Shown here: positions 1 to 6,571 of the stretch, piece after piece
Numbering within the stretch: the first letter of the stretch is position 1
Layout: each line of letters opens with the position of its first letter
Source of the DNA: Oscillospiraceae bacterium
GTDB lineage: Bacteria > Bacillota > Clostridia > Oscillospirales > Oscillospiraceae
NCBI GenBank assembly: GCA_031280855.1
Contig: JAITGH010000124.1
Location: forward strand, 1 to 22,453
Direction of reading: 5' to 3'
Length of the DNA: 22,453 nt
Program-made: the position numbers and the translations under genes
The notes under the pieces: model-generated
The model's input: the letters and a program-made list of their open reading frames with translations, nothing else
What the model was told of the DNA's origin: nothing
Database searches by the model: none

Positions 1-1
1 A

Positions 2-235
2 GGGTTGCGCTTCGATCGCGCTGCGGCATACGGCATGAGGCTTGACATACCGTCGGGTACCGCGACGCGGTTCGAGCCGGGCGAAACGAAGCGCGTGCAG
101 CTCGTCGCGCTTGGCGGCACGCGTGAGTGCTATGGGCTGAACGACCTCGTATGCGGTCAGCTTGACGACCCGAAGGTCAAGCTTGCGGCATTCGCCGCAG
201 CGGTTGAGCGCGGGTTCATGGAGGGCGGCGAATGA
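2..235 (+). CDS. ureB: Urease beta subunit UreB, C-terminal part (gene runs off the left edge)
   Basis: This is the last 77 codons of the urease beta subunit, a structural subunit that packs against UreC in the cytosolic nickel enzyme hydrolysing urea to ammonia and carbamate. The reading frame is open from base 2, so the true start lies outside the window. Recognisable UreB signatures are [10 protein letters not shown] near the beginning, then [15 protein letters not shown] and the [16 protein letters not shown] stretch, which match the family's conserved 'R-FDR-AA-G-RLDIP-GTA-RFEPGE' core. The last residues (FMEGGE) are a normal short tail. Its stop codon overlaps the ureC start as ATGA, a standard translational-coupling junction. 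From the fragment it cannot be told whether UreA is separate or fused in front. The identification is secure. Confidence 0.95.
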   Translation, partial: GLRFDRAAAYGMRLDIPSGTATRFEPGETKRVQLVALGGTRECYGLNDLVCGQLDDPKVKLAAFAAAVERGFMEGGE

Positions 236-1938
236 TCACGATTAGCAGGAAGCGGTATGCGTCAATGTACGGTCCGACTACCGGGGATCGAATCAGGCTT
301 GCGGATACGAGCCTGATTGTAGAGGTCGAGCGCGATCTTACGGTCTACGGAGACGAGGCTAAGTTCGGCGGCGGCAAGTCGCTGCGTGACGGCATGGGGC
401 AGTGCTCGACCGCGCCGGACTCTCAGTGCGCGGATACGGTCATCACGAACGCGGTGATCCTCGATTACAGCGGGATCTACAAGGCAGACGTCGGCTTGAA
501 GAACGGGAAAATCAGCGGAATCGGCAAGGCGGGTAACCCCGCAATTATGGACGGTGTAACCCTGATCGTCGGCGCGGCGACGGAGGTCATCGCGGGCGAG
601 GGCATGATATTGACTGCCGGAGGCGTGGACACTCACATCCACTTCATCAGCCCGACTCAGATTGAGACAGCTCTGTACTCCGGCATTACGACGATGATCG
701 GAGGCGGCACGGGTCCCGCCGACGGCACTAACGCGACAACGTGCACTCCGGGTAGGTTTAACCTTGAGCGTATGCTGGAAGCTGCGGAGTCGTTCCCCAT
801 GAACCTCGGATTCCTCGGGAAGGGCAACAGCGCGGCCGAGCTGACTCTCGCGGAGCAAGTCGAAGCCGGGGCGTGCGGATTGAAGCTCCACGAGGATTGG
901 GGCAGTACTCCCGCAGCGATCGACCGCGCCCTAGCCGTTGCGGACGAGTACGACGTACAAGTCTCAATCCATACGGACACGCTTAACGAGGCGGGCTTCG
1001 TGGACGACACGATCGCGGCAATCAACGGGCGCACGATCCACACGTACCATACGGAGGGCGCAGGCGGAGGTCACGCGCCGGACATCATTCGCGCCGCCGC
1101 TCTCCCGAACGTTCTGCCGTCCTCCACAAATCCGACGATGCCGTTCACCGTCAATACGATCGACGAGCACCTCGACATGCTGATGGTATGCCACCACCTT
1201 GACAGCAAAGTGCCGGAGGACGTTGCGTTTGCCGACTCCCGCATTCGCCCGGAGACGATCGCGGCGGAGGACGTCTTGCACGATCTCGGGATCTTCTCGA
1301 TGATGAGCAGCGACAGTCAGGCGATGGGACGCGTCGGTGAAGTCGTCACGCGAACGTGGCAAACAGCGAGCAAGATGAAGACTCAGCGCGGTGCATTGCC
1401 GGAGGACAGCGCTCGCAACGACAATCTCCGAGCGAAACGCTATGTCGCGAAGTACACGGTCAACCCCGCAATCGCCCACGGGATCGCTGACTACGTCGGC
1501 TCGGTGGAGGTCGGCAAGTACGCGGATCTCGTACTGTGGAAGCCCGAGTTCTTCGGCGCGAAGCCGGAGCTGATCCTGAAGTGCGGCGTGATCGCCGCGT
1601 CGCGGATGGGCGACGCGAACGCATCGATTCCCACTCCGCAACCCGTCGTGTACTCTCGAATGTTCGGAGCGTACGGCGGTGCACTGCCGCATAGCTGCCT
1701 GACGTTCACGTCGCAGACCGCACTCTCGCACGGGCTCGCACAGCGGCTTGGGCTGTCGCGGATCGTAGTGCCAGTTCGGAATTGCCGTAAGATCGGCAAG
1801 CGCGACATGCGGCTGAACGACCGTACCGGCGATATTCGCGTCGATCCGGAGACGTATCGCGTCACCGTTGACGGTGAGCTTATCACTTGCGAGTCCGCTG
1901 CGGAACTTCCGCTTGCTCAGCGATACTTCATGTTCTAG
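232..1938 (+). CDS. ureC: Urease alpha (catalytic) subunit UreC
   Basis: Catalytic subunit of cytosolic nickel urease (urea + water to ammonia + carbamate). The 568-residue length is typical. All metal and catalytic residues are visible, one position later than in the Klebsiella enzyme: H135 and H137 in GVDTHIHF, the carbamylated nickel-bridging lysine K218 and H220 in [11 protein letters not shown]247 in SIHTDT, H273 in [14 protein letters not shown], the flap residues C320-H321 in MVCHH, and D361 in [10 protein letters not shown]. The N terminus ([22 protein letters not shown]) is also canonical. The start is the ATG overlapping the ureB stop, preceded by GGAGG seven bases upstream. The protein should be active if the accessory genes downstream supply nickel and CO2. 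Family assignment is certain; activity is inferred from the intact active site. Confidence 0.99.
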   Translation: MITISRKRYASMYGPTTGDRIRLADTSLIVEVERDLTVYGDEAKFGGGKSLRDGMGQCSTAPDSQCADTVITNAVILDYSGIYKADVGLKNGKISGIGKAGNPAIMDGVTLIVGAATEVIAGEGMILTAGGVDTHIHFISPTQIETALYSGITTMIGGGTGPADGTNATTCTPGRFNLERMLEAAESFPMNLGFLGKGNSAAELTLAEQVEAGACGLKLHEDWGSTPAAIDRALAVADEYDVQVSIHTDTLNEAGFVDDTIAAINGRTIHTYHTEGAGGGHAPDIIRAAALPNVLPSSTNPTMPFTVNTIDEHLDMLMVCHHLDSKVPEDVAFADSRIRPETIAAEDVLHDLGIFSMMSSDSQAMGRVGEVVTRTWQTASKMKTQRGALPEDSARNDNLRAKRYVAKYTVNPAIAHGIADYVGSVEVGKYADLVLWKPEFFGAKPELILKCGVIAASRMGDANASIPTPQPVVYSRMFGAYGGALPHSCLTFTSQTALSHGLAQRLGLSRIVVPVRNCRKIGKRDMRLNDRTGDIRVDPETYRVTVDGELITCESAAELPLAQRYFMF

Positions 1939-1948
1939 AGGTGCCTCA

Positions 1949-2329
1949 ATGACTGACCATATTGATTTCGAGTGGTTCGAACTTGACAAGCGCATCGCTC
2001 GCAAGACTTCGCACAACGGCGACGACGTCGCGTTACGGCTTACCGAACGCGTCCGTGACGGCGCGGAGCTTCTCGCAAACGGGACGCGGTACGTCGCGAA
2101 AGTACTGCCGTGCAAACTTCTGCGAATCCGCGCCGAAAGTGCGGAGGAGCTCGGCAGGATCTGCTATGAGCTTGGTAATCGGCACTTGCCGATTGCCATC
2201 GGCTCCGGCTTCGCCGCGACGCCGTATGACCACGTGCTCGAGGAGCGTCTGCGTAAACTCGGGTTCACGTGCGAGCTCACCACGGAGGTCTTTGGCGACT
2301 TCATCGGCGGAGGTCATTCGCATGGCTGA
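1949..2329 (+). CDS. ureE: Urease accessory protein UreE (nickel metallochaperone)
   Basis: UreE delivers nickel to the UreD-F-G-apo-urease complex. The 126-residue protein carries the family's interface motif GNRH (the metal-binding histidine at the dimer interface) followed by the DHVLEERLRKLG helix. The tail reads GGGHSHG, so it has only two tail histidines rather than a long His-rich nickel-storage tail. The open frame continues 27 codons upstream into ureC, but AGAGGTG sits six bases before the ATG at 1949 and the extra residues are not UreE-like, so this ATG is chosen. With this start the N-terminal domain is about 20 residues shorter than in many UreE proteins: the first beta strand(s) seem absent. 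Its 3' end overlaps ureF by eight bases. Confidence 0.93.
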   Translation: MTDHIDFEWFELDKRIARKTSHNGDDVALRLTERVRDGAELLANGTRYVAKVLPCKLLRIRAESAEELGRICYELGNRHLPIAIGSGFAATPYDHVLEERLRKLGFTCELTTEVFGDFIGGGHSHG

Positions 2330-2981
2330 GCTGCTGGTTCTGCAAGCGTTCGACAGCCTGTTCCCGATTGGCGCGTTTACAATGTCAAACGGTCTGGAGA
2401 GTTACGTTCGCAATGGGCTTGTAAACGACCGTGTCAGCCTGGAGGCGTACCTCGCGGCGTGCTTGTATCTGCTGCCGTATAACGACCTCGGCGCGGCGGC
2501 ATTGACAGCGAACGGCGGCGTAATCGCAGAGCTTGACATATTACTTCACGCCTCCAAAACACCGCGAGAATTACGGGACGGCAGCCGAAAACTGTGCCTG
2601 CGATTCTTGAGGGCGCAGCTTGCGCTCGGCGACTACCCGCTGCTGGAATCGTACCACGCCGCAATCGCGTCCGGCGCGAGTTACGGTCACTACGCGCTTG
2701 CGGTAGGGCTGTTCGTACGTGAGGTTCAGGCGGAGCTTTCGTTCGCGCTGAACGCGTACTGTTACTCGCTGCTGTCGGCAACGGTGAACCATGCTGTAAA
2801 GCTTGTACCCTTGCGTCAGGGTGACGGGCAAGCTGCGCTCCGCGCCGCGATGTGCGGAGTCTCTAACGCGGTAACGCTCTCAATGCGCATTACGCCTGCG
2901 GAACTGGGAGTCTCCGGCGCAGGCTTCAATCTTCGGTCAATGCAGCATGAGCGGCTTGAGGGCAGGCTTTACATTACTTGA
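2322..2981 (+). CDS. ureF: Urease accessory protein UreF
   Basis: UreF is the all-helical accessory protein that bridges UreD and UreG and acts as a fidelity factor in GTP-dependent nickel insertion. The product is 219 residues, a normal length. The N terminus LQAFDSLFPIGAFTMSNGLE matches the family signature (LQL-DS-FP-G-F--S-GLE), and the C-terminal region contains the conserved RQGDGQ turn (LGQ-DGQ in relatives). The open frame extends far upstream through ureE, but that part is a shadow. The ATG at 2322 is preceded by GGAGG eight bases upstream and gives the conserved N terminus. The start overlaps the ureE stop by eight bases, and ureG follows after a few bases, so all three are co-translated from one mRNA. 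Confidence 0.96.
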   Translation: MAELLVLQAFDSLFPIGAFTMSNGLESYVRNGLVNDRVSLEAYLAACLYLLPYNDLGAAALTANGGVIAELDILLHASKTPRELRDGSRKLCLRFLRAQLALGDYPLLESYHAAIASGASYGHYALAVGLFVREVQAELSFALNAYCYSLLSATVNHAVKLVPLRQGDGQAALRAAMCGVSNAVTLSMRITPAELGVSGAGFNLRSMQHERLEGRLYIT

Positions 2982-2993
2982 AAGGAGATGCAA

Positions 2994-3602
2994 ATGGGAT
3001 ACGTGAAAATCGGAGTCGGCGGACCCGTAGGATCCGGCAAAACTACGCTTATCGAGCGGCTGACGCGAGCTTTGTGCCGCGACTACAGCATTTGCGTCGT
3101 TACAAATGACATCTACACGACCGAGGATGCGGAGTTCCTCGTCAAGAATTCCGCGTTGCCTCCGGAGCGGATCATTGGCGTCGAGACCGGAGGCTGCCCT
3201 CACACCGCAATCCGCGAAGATTGCAGTATGAACCTTGACGCCGTCGAGGAACTTGCCGCACGGTTCCCGGATGTCGAGCTGATCTTTGTGGAGAGCGGCG
3301 GCGATAACCTGTCCGCGACGTTCTCACCGGATCTTGCCGATGTGTCGATTTATGTCATAGATGTCGCACAGGGTGAGAAGATCCCTCGAAAGGGCGGACC
3401 GGGAGTAACGCAATCGGACTTGCTGGTGATTAACAAGACCGATCTCGCGCCGATGGTCGGTGCAAGCCTTGAGGTCATGGCTCGCGACGCTGAGCGTATG
3501 CGCAACTCCCGACCGACGCTGTTCACGAACCTTGCGACTAATGACAGGCTTGACGCTGTGATCGCATGGCTCAAGTCGGCCGCGATGTTGGAGCTTGTAT
3601 GA
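2994..3602 (+). CDS. ureG: Urease accessory GTPase UreG
   Basis: UreG is the SIMIBI-class GTPase that powers nickel delivery to urease. In the 202-residue product, the P loop GPVGSGKT spans residues 10-17, the nickel-binding CPH motif is C68-P-H70 within [13 protein letters not shown], the ESGGDNL motif follows at 100-106, and the guanine-specificity motif NKTD is at 147-150. Two in-frame ATGs compete. The one at 2988 directly abuts AAAGGAG with no spacing, whereas the ATG at 2994 has that same Shine-Dalgarno at an ideal six-base spacing, so 2994 is preferred (the difference is two residues). The stop overlaps the ureD start as ATGA. Everything needed for GTP hydrolysis and metal binding is present. 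Confidence 0.97.
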   Translation: MGYVKIGVGGPVGSGKTTLIERLTRALCRDYSICVVTNDIYTTEDAEFLVKNSALPPERIIGVETGGCPHTAIREDCSMNLDAVEELAARFPDVELIFVESGGDNLSATFSPDLADVSIYVIDVAQGEKIPRKGGPGVTQSDLLVINKTDLAPMVGASLEVMARDAERMRNSRPTLFTNLATNDRLDAVIAWLKSAAMLELV

Positions 3603-4297
3603 AGGGTTCGCTGTATGTTCGGCTGGAGTCGCGGCGCGGCGAGACATTCATTGCGGACGTCTCTTGCGCCGCTCCGCTGAAGCTCGCGAAACCGTTCCGG
3701 CTGAACGGGATGACGGAGCTGATGATTATGAGCGCGACTCCGGGGTTGATGGACGGTGACGAGTTCCGCGTACGCGTGGACGTTGGCGAGGGCTGTCGCG
3801 TTCGAGTAACCTCACAGTCGTACACGAAGCTGTACCGCAGCGTAGGACTTGGCGGCGCCCGTCAAACTGTGGAGTTTAGCGTTGCAGACGGCGCCGAGCT
3901 TCGGTGGGAGCCGCTGCCGACTATGCCGTTCGCCGGCAGCGTCGCAAGTTTTGAGACCATTGCGGAAGTCGCGCCGTCCGGTCGCCTGTTGCTCGCGGAT
4001 ACGCTTGGGTGCGGCCGCGCCGCAATGGGTGAACGCTTCGCGTTTGAGCGTTACGAGAGCTGTACGAGCGTTCGCGTTGCGGGCAAACTTGTCTATCATG
4101 ACGTGTGCCGCCTGATACCATCGGAGCACGACACGTGCGGACTCGGCTTCTTTGAGGGATTTGACTGGCAGCACTCGGGTTACTCGTACGGCTTGGAACC
4201 TCCGGACAATATGGACACGCCGGAGCGCGTTGCCGCAAGTTCGGAGGCTCGCATGGGGCACAGCTTCGTCTCGCTGTCACGGTTCGCGCTCCGGTAA
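3599..4297 (+). CDS. ureD: Urease accessory protein UreD/UreH, C-terminally short
   Basis: UreD (UreH) binds apo-urease and provides the tunnel for nickel from UreG. The 232-residue product has the diagnostic motif [12 protein letters not shown] (VT-QS-TK-YR- in relatives) near residues 65-76 and the [11 protein letters not shown] segment. Start: ATG overlapping the ureG stop; the longer open frame upstream is a ureG shadow. Relatives usually have about 265-280 residues. Here the frame ends at LSRFALR, where the family normally continues for some 35-40 more residues, and the stop lies only about 40 bases before a dispersed repeat that starts at 4340. The gene therefore looks truncated at its 3' end, by a repeat insertion or a frameshift. 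Whether it still functions cannot be told. It is the last gene of the urease operon in this window. Confidence 0.9.
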   Translation: MKGSLYVRLESRRGETFIADVSCAAPLKLAKPFRLNGMTELMIMSATPGLMDGDEFRVRVDVGEGCRVRVTSQSYTKLYRSVGLGGARQTVEFSVADGAELRWEPLPTMPFAGSVASFETIAEVAPSGRLLLADTLGCGRAAMGERFAFERYESCTSVRVAGKLVYHDVCRLIPSEHDTCGLGFFEGFDWQHSGYSYGLEPPDNMDTPERVAASSEARMGHSFVSLSRFALR

Positions 4298-4339
4298 TGC
4301 GGGGTTCGCGTATCAGGTGCATGAGTTTGTGTTAAGTTT

Positions 4340-4425
4340 GAAAAATGTTAACATGGTGTGCAACAACCGGACGCTGTTGCATACGGCTCTTGTTACTTCG
4401 AGCTGTATACGCAGCCGTGAGCCAA
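4340..4425 (+). repeat. Dispersed 86-bp repeat, copy 1 (inverted relative to copy 2 at 6392-6477)
   Basis: By eye this stretch matches the reverse complement of 6392-6477 with roughly 85-90 percent identity. The longest identical runs cover CAACAACCGGACGCT, CTCTTGTTACTTCGA and CTGTATACGCAGCC. Each copy contains a small stem (here GTGTGCAAC...GTTGCATAC, with one G-T pair). It lies just after the shortened ureD and marks the left edge of a block with a decayed transposase. The adjoining 4426-4553 holds nothing recognisable. Confidence 0.8.
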
Positions 4426-4553
4426 CGCCGATGCCGAAAATGGCGAAGCGTTCCGGGCAGCCTCCGAAAACGGTTCGGCCTGAAAGAACGCTCTGTAAAA
4501 CGCGAGTGACTTCGCCATATCTTTGACGATAAGATAGGTTGTGAAAACCATGT

Positions 4554-4985
4554 TTATTTTCCATCCTTGCGGTTCGGTTTGCGCTTGATGAGCAGCAGGC
4601 GCATAATATCGTCAATATACGTCTCGTCGCGGACTTCAATACCCAGCCACTTGCCGTCGTGGTAGGTATGCGTTTGGTCGTAGACGATCCGGATATAATC
4701 CGAGAATGCACCGCGCTCAAGGTCGAATTTCTCCCGCTCCGCCTTGCCGAGTATGACGCAGACGGTGAAAAAACCCTCGCGCAGATAGAGCGTCACAAGC
4801 GTTTTGCCGCCGCGTCGGAATTTCATCTCGTTACGGTAATTTGCGAGTTTGCCCGTCGCCTTGCCCTCTGTCCAAAGCTCGTCCATTTCGTAGTGTGTTC
4901 GGATAAGCTCAAGTAGCCGCGTCCACGCGCCTTGGGCTTCGCCAAGCGCGGCTACCGCGTCGTCAAATGATTTCTCGTGCGGCAT
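4554..4985 (-). CDS. DUF3788 family protein
   Basis: This 143-residue soluble protein of unknown function resembles the DUF3788 family. The N-terminal helical part ends in the W-x-x-L-L-x-L-I pattern (AWTRLLELI), the middle part is a beta-rich core with GGKTLVTLYLREGFFTV, and the C terminus has the family's closing pattern YHDGKWLGIEV...DDIMRLLLIKRKP. Start: ATG at 4985, preceded by GGGGGGAG about six to eight bases upstream. No signal peptide or membrane segment is visible. Immediately upstream on the same strand is the tail of a GNAT acetyltransferase, suggesting the two once formed a small operon before the element at 5078 broke the acetyltransferase. DUF3788 genes often sit next to acetyltransferases or regulators in Firmicutes (general recollection), so the neighbour fits. 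The biochemical role is unknown. Confidence 0.8.
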   Translation of the reverse strand: MPHEKSFDDAVAALGEAQGAWTRLLELIRTHYEMDELWTEGKATGKLANYRNEMKFRRGGKTLVTLYLREGFFTVCVILGKAEREKFDLERGAFSDYIRIVYDQTHTYHDGKWLGIEVRDETYIDDIMRLLLIKRKPNRKDGK

Positions 4986-5000
4986 GGGTTATCTCCCCCC

Positions 5001-5077
5001 TCAACCTACATAGATTTTGAATCCCGGTTTTTCGTACAGCAACCTTGCAGGGTGAAATGCCCGTAGTGTGATAATTT
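5001..5077 (-). pseudogene. 3' remnant of a GNAT acetyltransferase, cut off by a mobile element
   Basis: Read on the minus strand, the bases directly before the DUF3788 gene encode a 24-residue tail ending HPARLLYEKPGFKIYVG and a stop at 5001-5003. This is the characteristic end of a GNAT-fold acetyltransferase (family pattern N-x-A-x-x-L-Y-E-K-x-G-F). The frame is lost exactly at 5077/5078, where the terminal inverted repeat of an insertion begins. No GNAT coding sequence was found on the far side of the element. The identification rests on one motif, so it is good but not certain. Confidence 0.6.
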
Positions 5078-5393
5078 GGGTCTCCTGTAGGATGAGTGGG
5101 TCGACTTTCAACAATAATATGGAAGTATTGCATAACGAGCGTGTCAAGGGTAGGGTGGAGATTTTCTCGGGCGATCCTCCGCGAGCCCTTGAAATTACTA
5201 CCCGACCTTGACACAGCGACCGCTATGGAGTGACAATAGTAAGAGGGTGGACGCCACTCGTTGGCGTCCACCGCTCACCAACAAGCCCTCGTTTTCGAGT
5301 ACACAATTAGTAGCTTCGAGCAAGAGGCGATAGGTGCCCGAGTTTACTACCTCGACGAGGATTTTCGTACCCACTCATCCTACAGGAGAGCCC
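5078..5393. mobile_element. 316-bp element with 24/25-bp terminal inverted repeats, MITE-like and probably ISL3-derived
   Basis: The left end begins GGGTCTCCTGTAGGATGAGT (5078 onward, 24 bases in all). The right end, read on the minus strand from 5393, begins GGGCTCTCCTGTAGGATGAG, so the two ends are near-perfect inverted repeats. The interior has no convincing gene but has strong folding potential: GTGTCAAGG (5141-5149) pairs with CCTTGACAC (5206-5214), and GGTGGACGCC (5246-5255) pairs with GGCGTCCACC (5263-5272). One edge interrupts the GNAT remnant and the other interrupts the transposase frame. I could not see a clear target-site duplication (flanks GATAATTT and CTTTTTGA). It may be a non-autonomous relative of, or a deletion product from, the adjacent IS. 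Confidence 0.7.
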
Positions 5394-6258
5394 CTTTTTG
5401 ACACGGTCGAGTTCGCGTTTTGCGCCGTGCCACTTCTCGCGGCGCAGAGAGTCCAGAGCCTCGGTCGCCCATTGCACGACGTGAAATGGGTCGAGGCAAA
5501 ACTTGGCGCTCGGGCAGTATTCCTCGACGCACTCCTTGATCCACGAGGCTCCGTCGCCTGTCACGAATTGGATCTGAGACCGCTGCTCCGGTGTCAGAAG
5601 CTCGAAGAACTCGCGCAGCACGTCCTTGCCGTGCTTGTCGCGAGCCCAGACCAGGTTGCCATCCTCGTGGTTCACAACCACAGACATGTACTTGTACCCC
5701 CTCTTGTACGAGGTCTCGTCGATGCCGATTTTTGTCAGTCCATCGAAGATACCGCGGCAGCGTGACGCTGCACCCATATTAGCCTTTGCAACTGACGGGC
5801 TATGCGAGCAGCGCTTGCGCTCCAAATCGCCCTGAACTCGCGCTATGATGCAGCCGACCGTGCGCCGGTTTATGCGCGTGAAGTCCAATAGCGCGGTGCG
5901 GTTCATGTGCATCGCGAGCCACGTCGTCTGCTCATCGAACGCTCGCGTGAACCGACTTCCCGGTCGAGGCGGCGTGTCGCCGCTGACAATGCCAACTGCC
6001 GTGAATTGGTGCACCGACTCTCCGTAGCACTCGCCCTTGTGCGCTCCGAAGTCGAGCGACCGCCAACGCCGATTCTGCCGACCGTTGTCGTTACTTGCCC
6101 TTGATCTTCCGACCACAGATCGGGCAGCGGTGGCGCTCCCGAGCCGTCAGCCTAACAGTAATAGCTGTCGCCGGGCTGCCGTCGGGCTCCGTATACTCCC
6201 TGAAACTCTTGTATACGTACCCCACGAACCCAAGCAGCATCTTCAGCAGTGCACCCAT
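5394..6258 (-). pseudogene. ISL3-type transposase, frameshifted and C-terminally truncated
   Basis: The minus strand encodes a zinc-finger/DDE transposase of the ISL3 type. It would start at the ATG at 6258 (GGAGG six bases upstream) with MGALLKMLLGFVGYVYKSF, then a finger RCPICGRK. A one-base insertion near 6093 (GGCAAGTAACGAC instead of a readable TACGAC) creates a stop. The next frame then gives RRWRSLDFGAHK, a further frame carries an RV-x-x-PIHGSW segment expected for the second zinc knuckle, and the original phase returns at RPGSRFTRAF. The catalytic core reads IGIDETSYKRG...FVTGDGASWI...CLDPFHVVQWATEAL, containing the first two acidic positions of the DDE triad. Coding ends at RVKK, where the 316-bp element begins, so about the last 130 residues with the final Glu region are missing. 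It cannot make an active transposase. Confidence 0.85.
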
Positions 6259-6322
6259 CTCGCGCCTCCACGATTTTAGTATCACTACTATATATCGTGT
6301 TGCCCGCGAGGCGGCCGCGGGA

Positions 6323-6373
6323 GGTTGCGGCGCGGCGTTTGCGGGGGATTGCGGCGCGGCGTTTGCGGCGCGG
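6323..6373. repeat. GC-rich 24-bp tandem repeat, about two copies
   Basis: The 20-mer TTGCGGCGCGGCGTTTGCGG occurs at 6325-6344 and again at 6349-6368, a 24-base period, followed by a partial third copy (TTGCGGCGCGG at 6363-6373). It lies between the start of the broken transposase (6258) and the second dispersed repeat. The 313 bases from 6259 to 6571 hold no gene, only this repeat, the dispersed repeat and the promoter of the EF-G gene. Confidence 0.7.
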
Positions 6374-6391
6374 AGTCGTTCGCCGTCTGCA

Positions 6392-6477
6392 TTGGCTCGC
6401 GGCTGCGTATACAGTTCGAAGTAACAAGAGCGGTATGCAAGAGCGTCCGGTTGTTGCATACGGTATTGACATTTTTC
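6392..6477 (-). repeat. Dispersed 86-bp repeat, copy 2 (inverted relative to 4340-4425)
   Basis: The reverse complement of this stretch aligns with 4340-4425 without visible gaps; differences are scattered single bases. In this copy the internal stem is a perfect eight-base pairing (GTATGCAA...TTGCATAC). It ends about 26 bases before the -35 box of the EF-G gene and marks the right edge of the decayed block. Confidence 0.8.
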
Positions 6478-6503
6478 GTACCCCCCTCAGGGAAAAAAAG
6501 GGC

Positions 6504-6532
6504 TTGCAAAATGGGATGAGATGGTGTATACT
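6504..6532 (+). promoter_or_regulatory. Predicted sigma-A promoter of the EF-G paralogue gene
   Basis: TTGCAA (6504-6509), then 17 bases, then TATACT (6527-6532). This is a near-consensus vegetative promoter 40 bases before the start codon, giving a short leader of about 30 bases that ends in GAAAGGA. It implies the EF-G gene is transcribed independently of the decayed block upstream. Confidence 0.7.
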
Positions 6533-6571
6533 GAGGTGTAGTATGAAAAGCAACACGAAAGGAAACACATC

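Noticed and set aside
964..2115. Long open frame of 383 codons on the minus strand opposite ureC
   Set aside because: It is a shadow of ureC: arginine/valine/histidine-rich composition, no recognisable domain, and the plus strand carries an intact urease catalytic subunit.
4963..5271. Minus-strand 102-codon frame through the 316-bp element
   Set aside because: It crosses the element boundary and the GNAT remnant in a different frame and shows no domain; the stretch is explained by hairpins and inverted repeats.
4554..6258. A toxin-antitoxin or defence island
   Set aside because: The genes are a DUF3788 protein, a GNAT fragment and IS debris; there is no toxin/antitoxin pair or nuclease. The GNAT tail has a typical acetyltransferase ending but no partner antitoxin.
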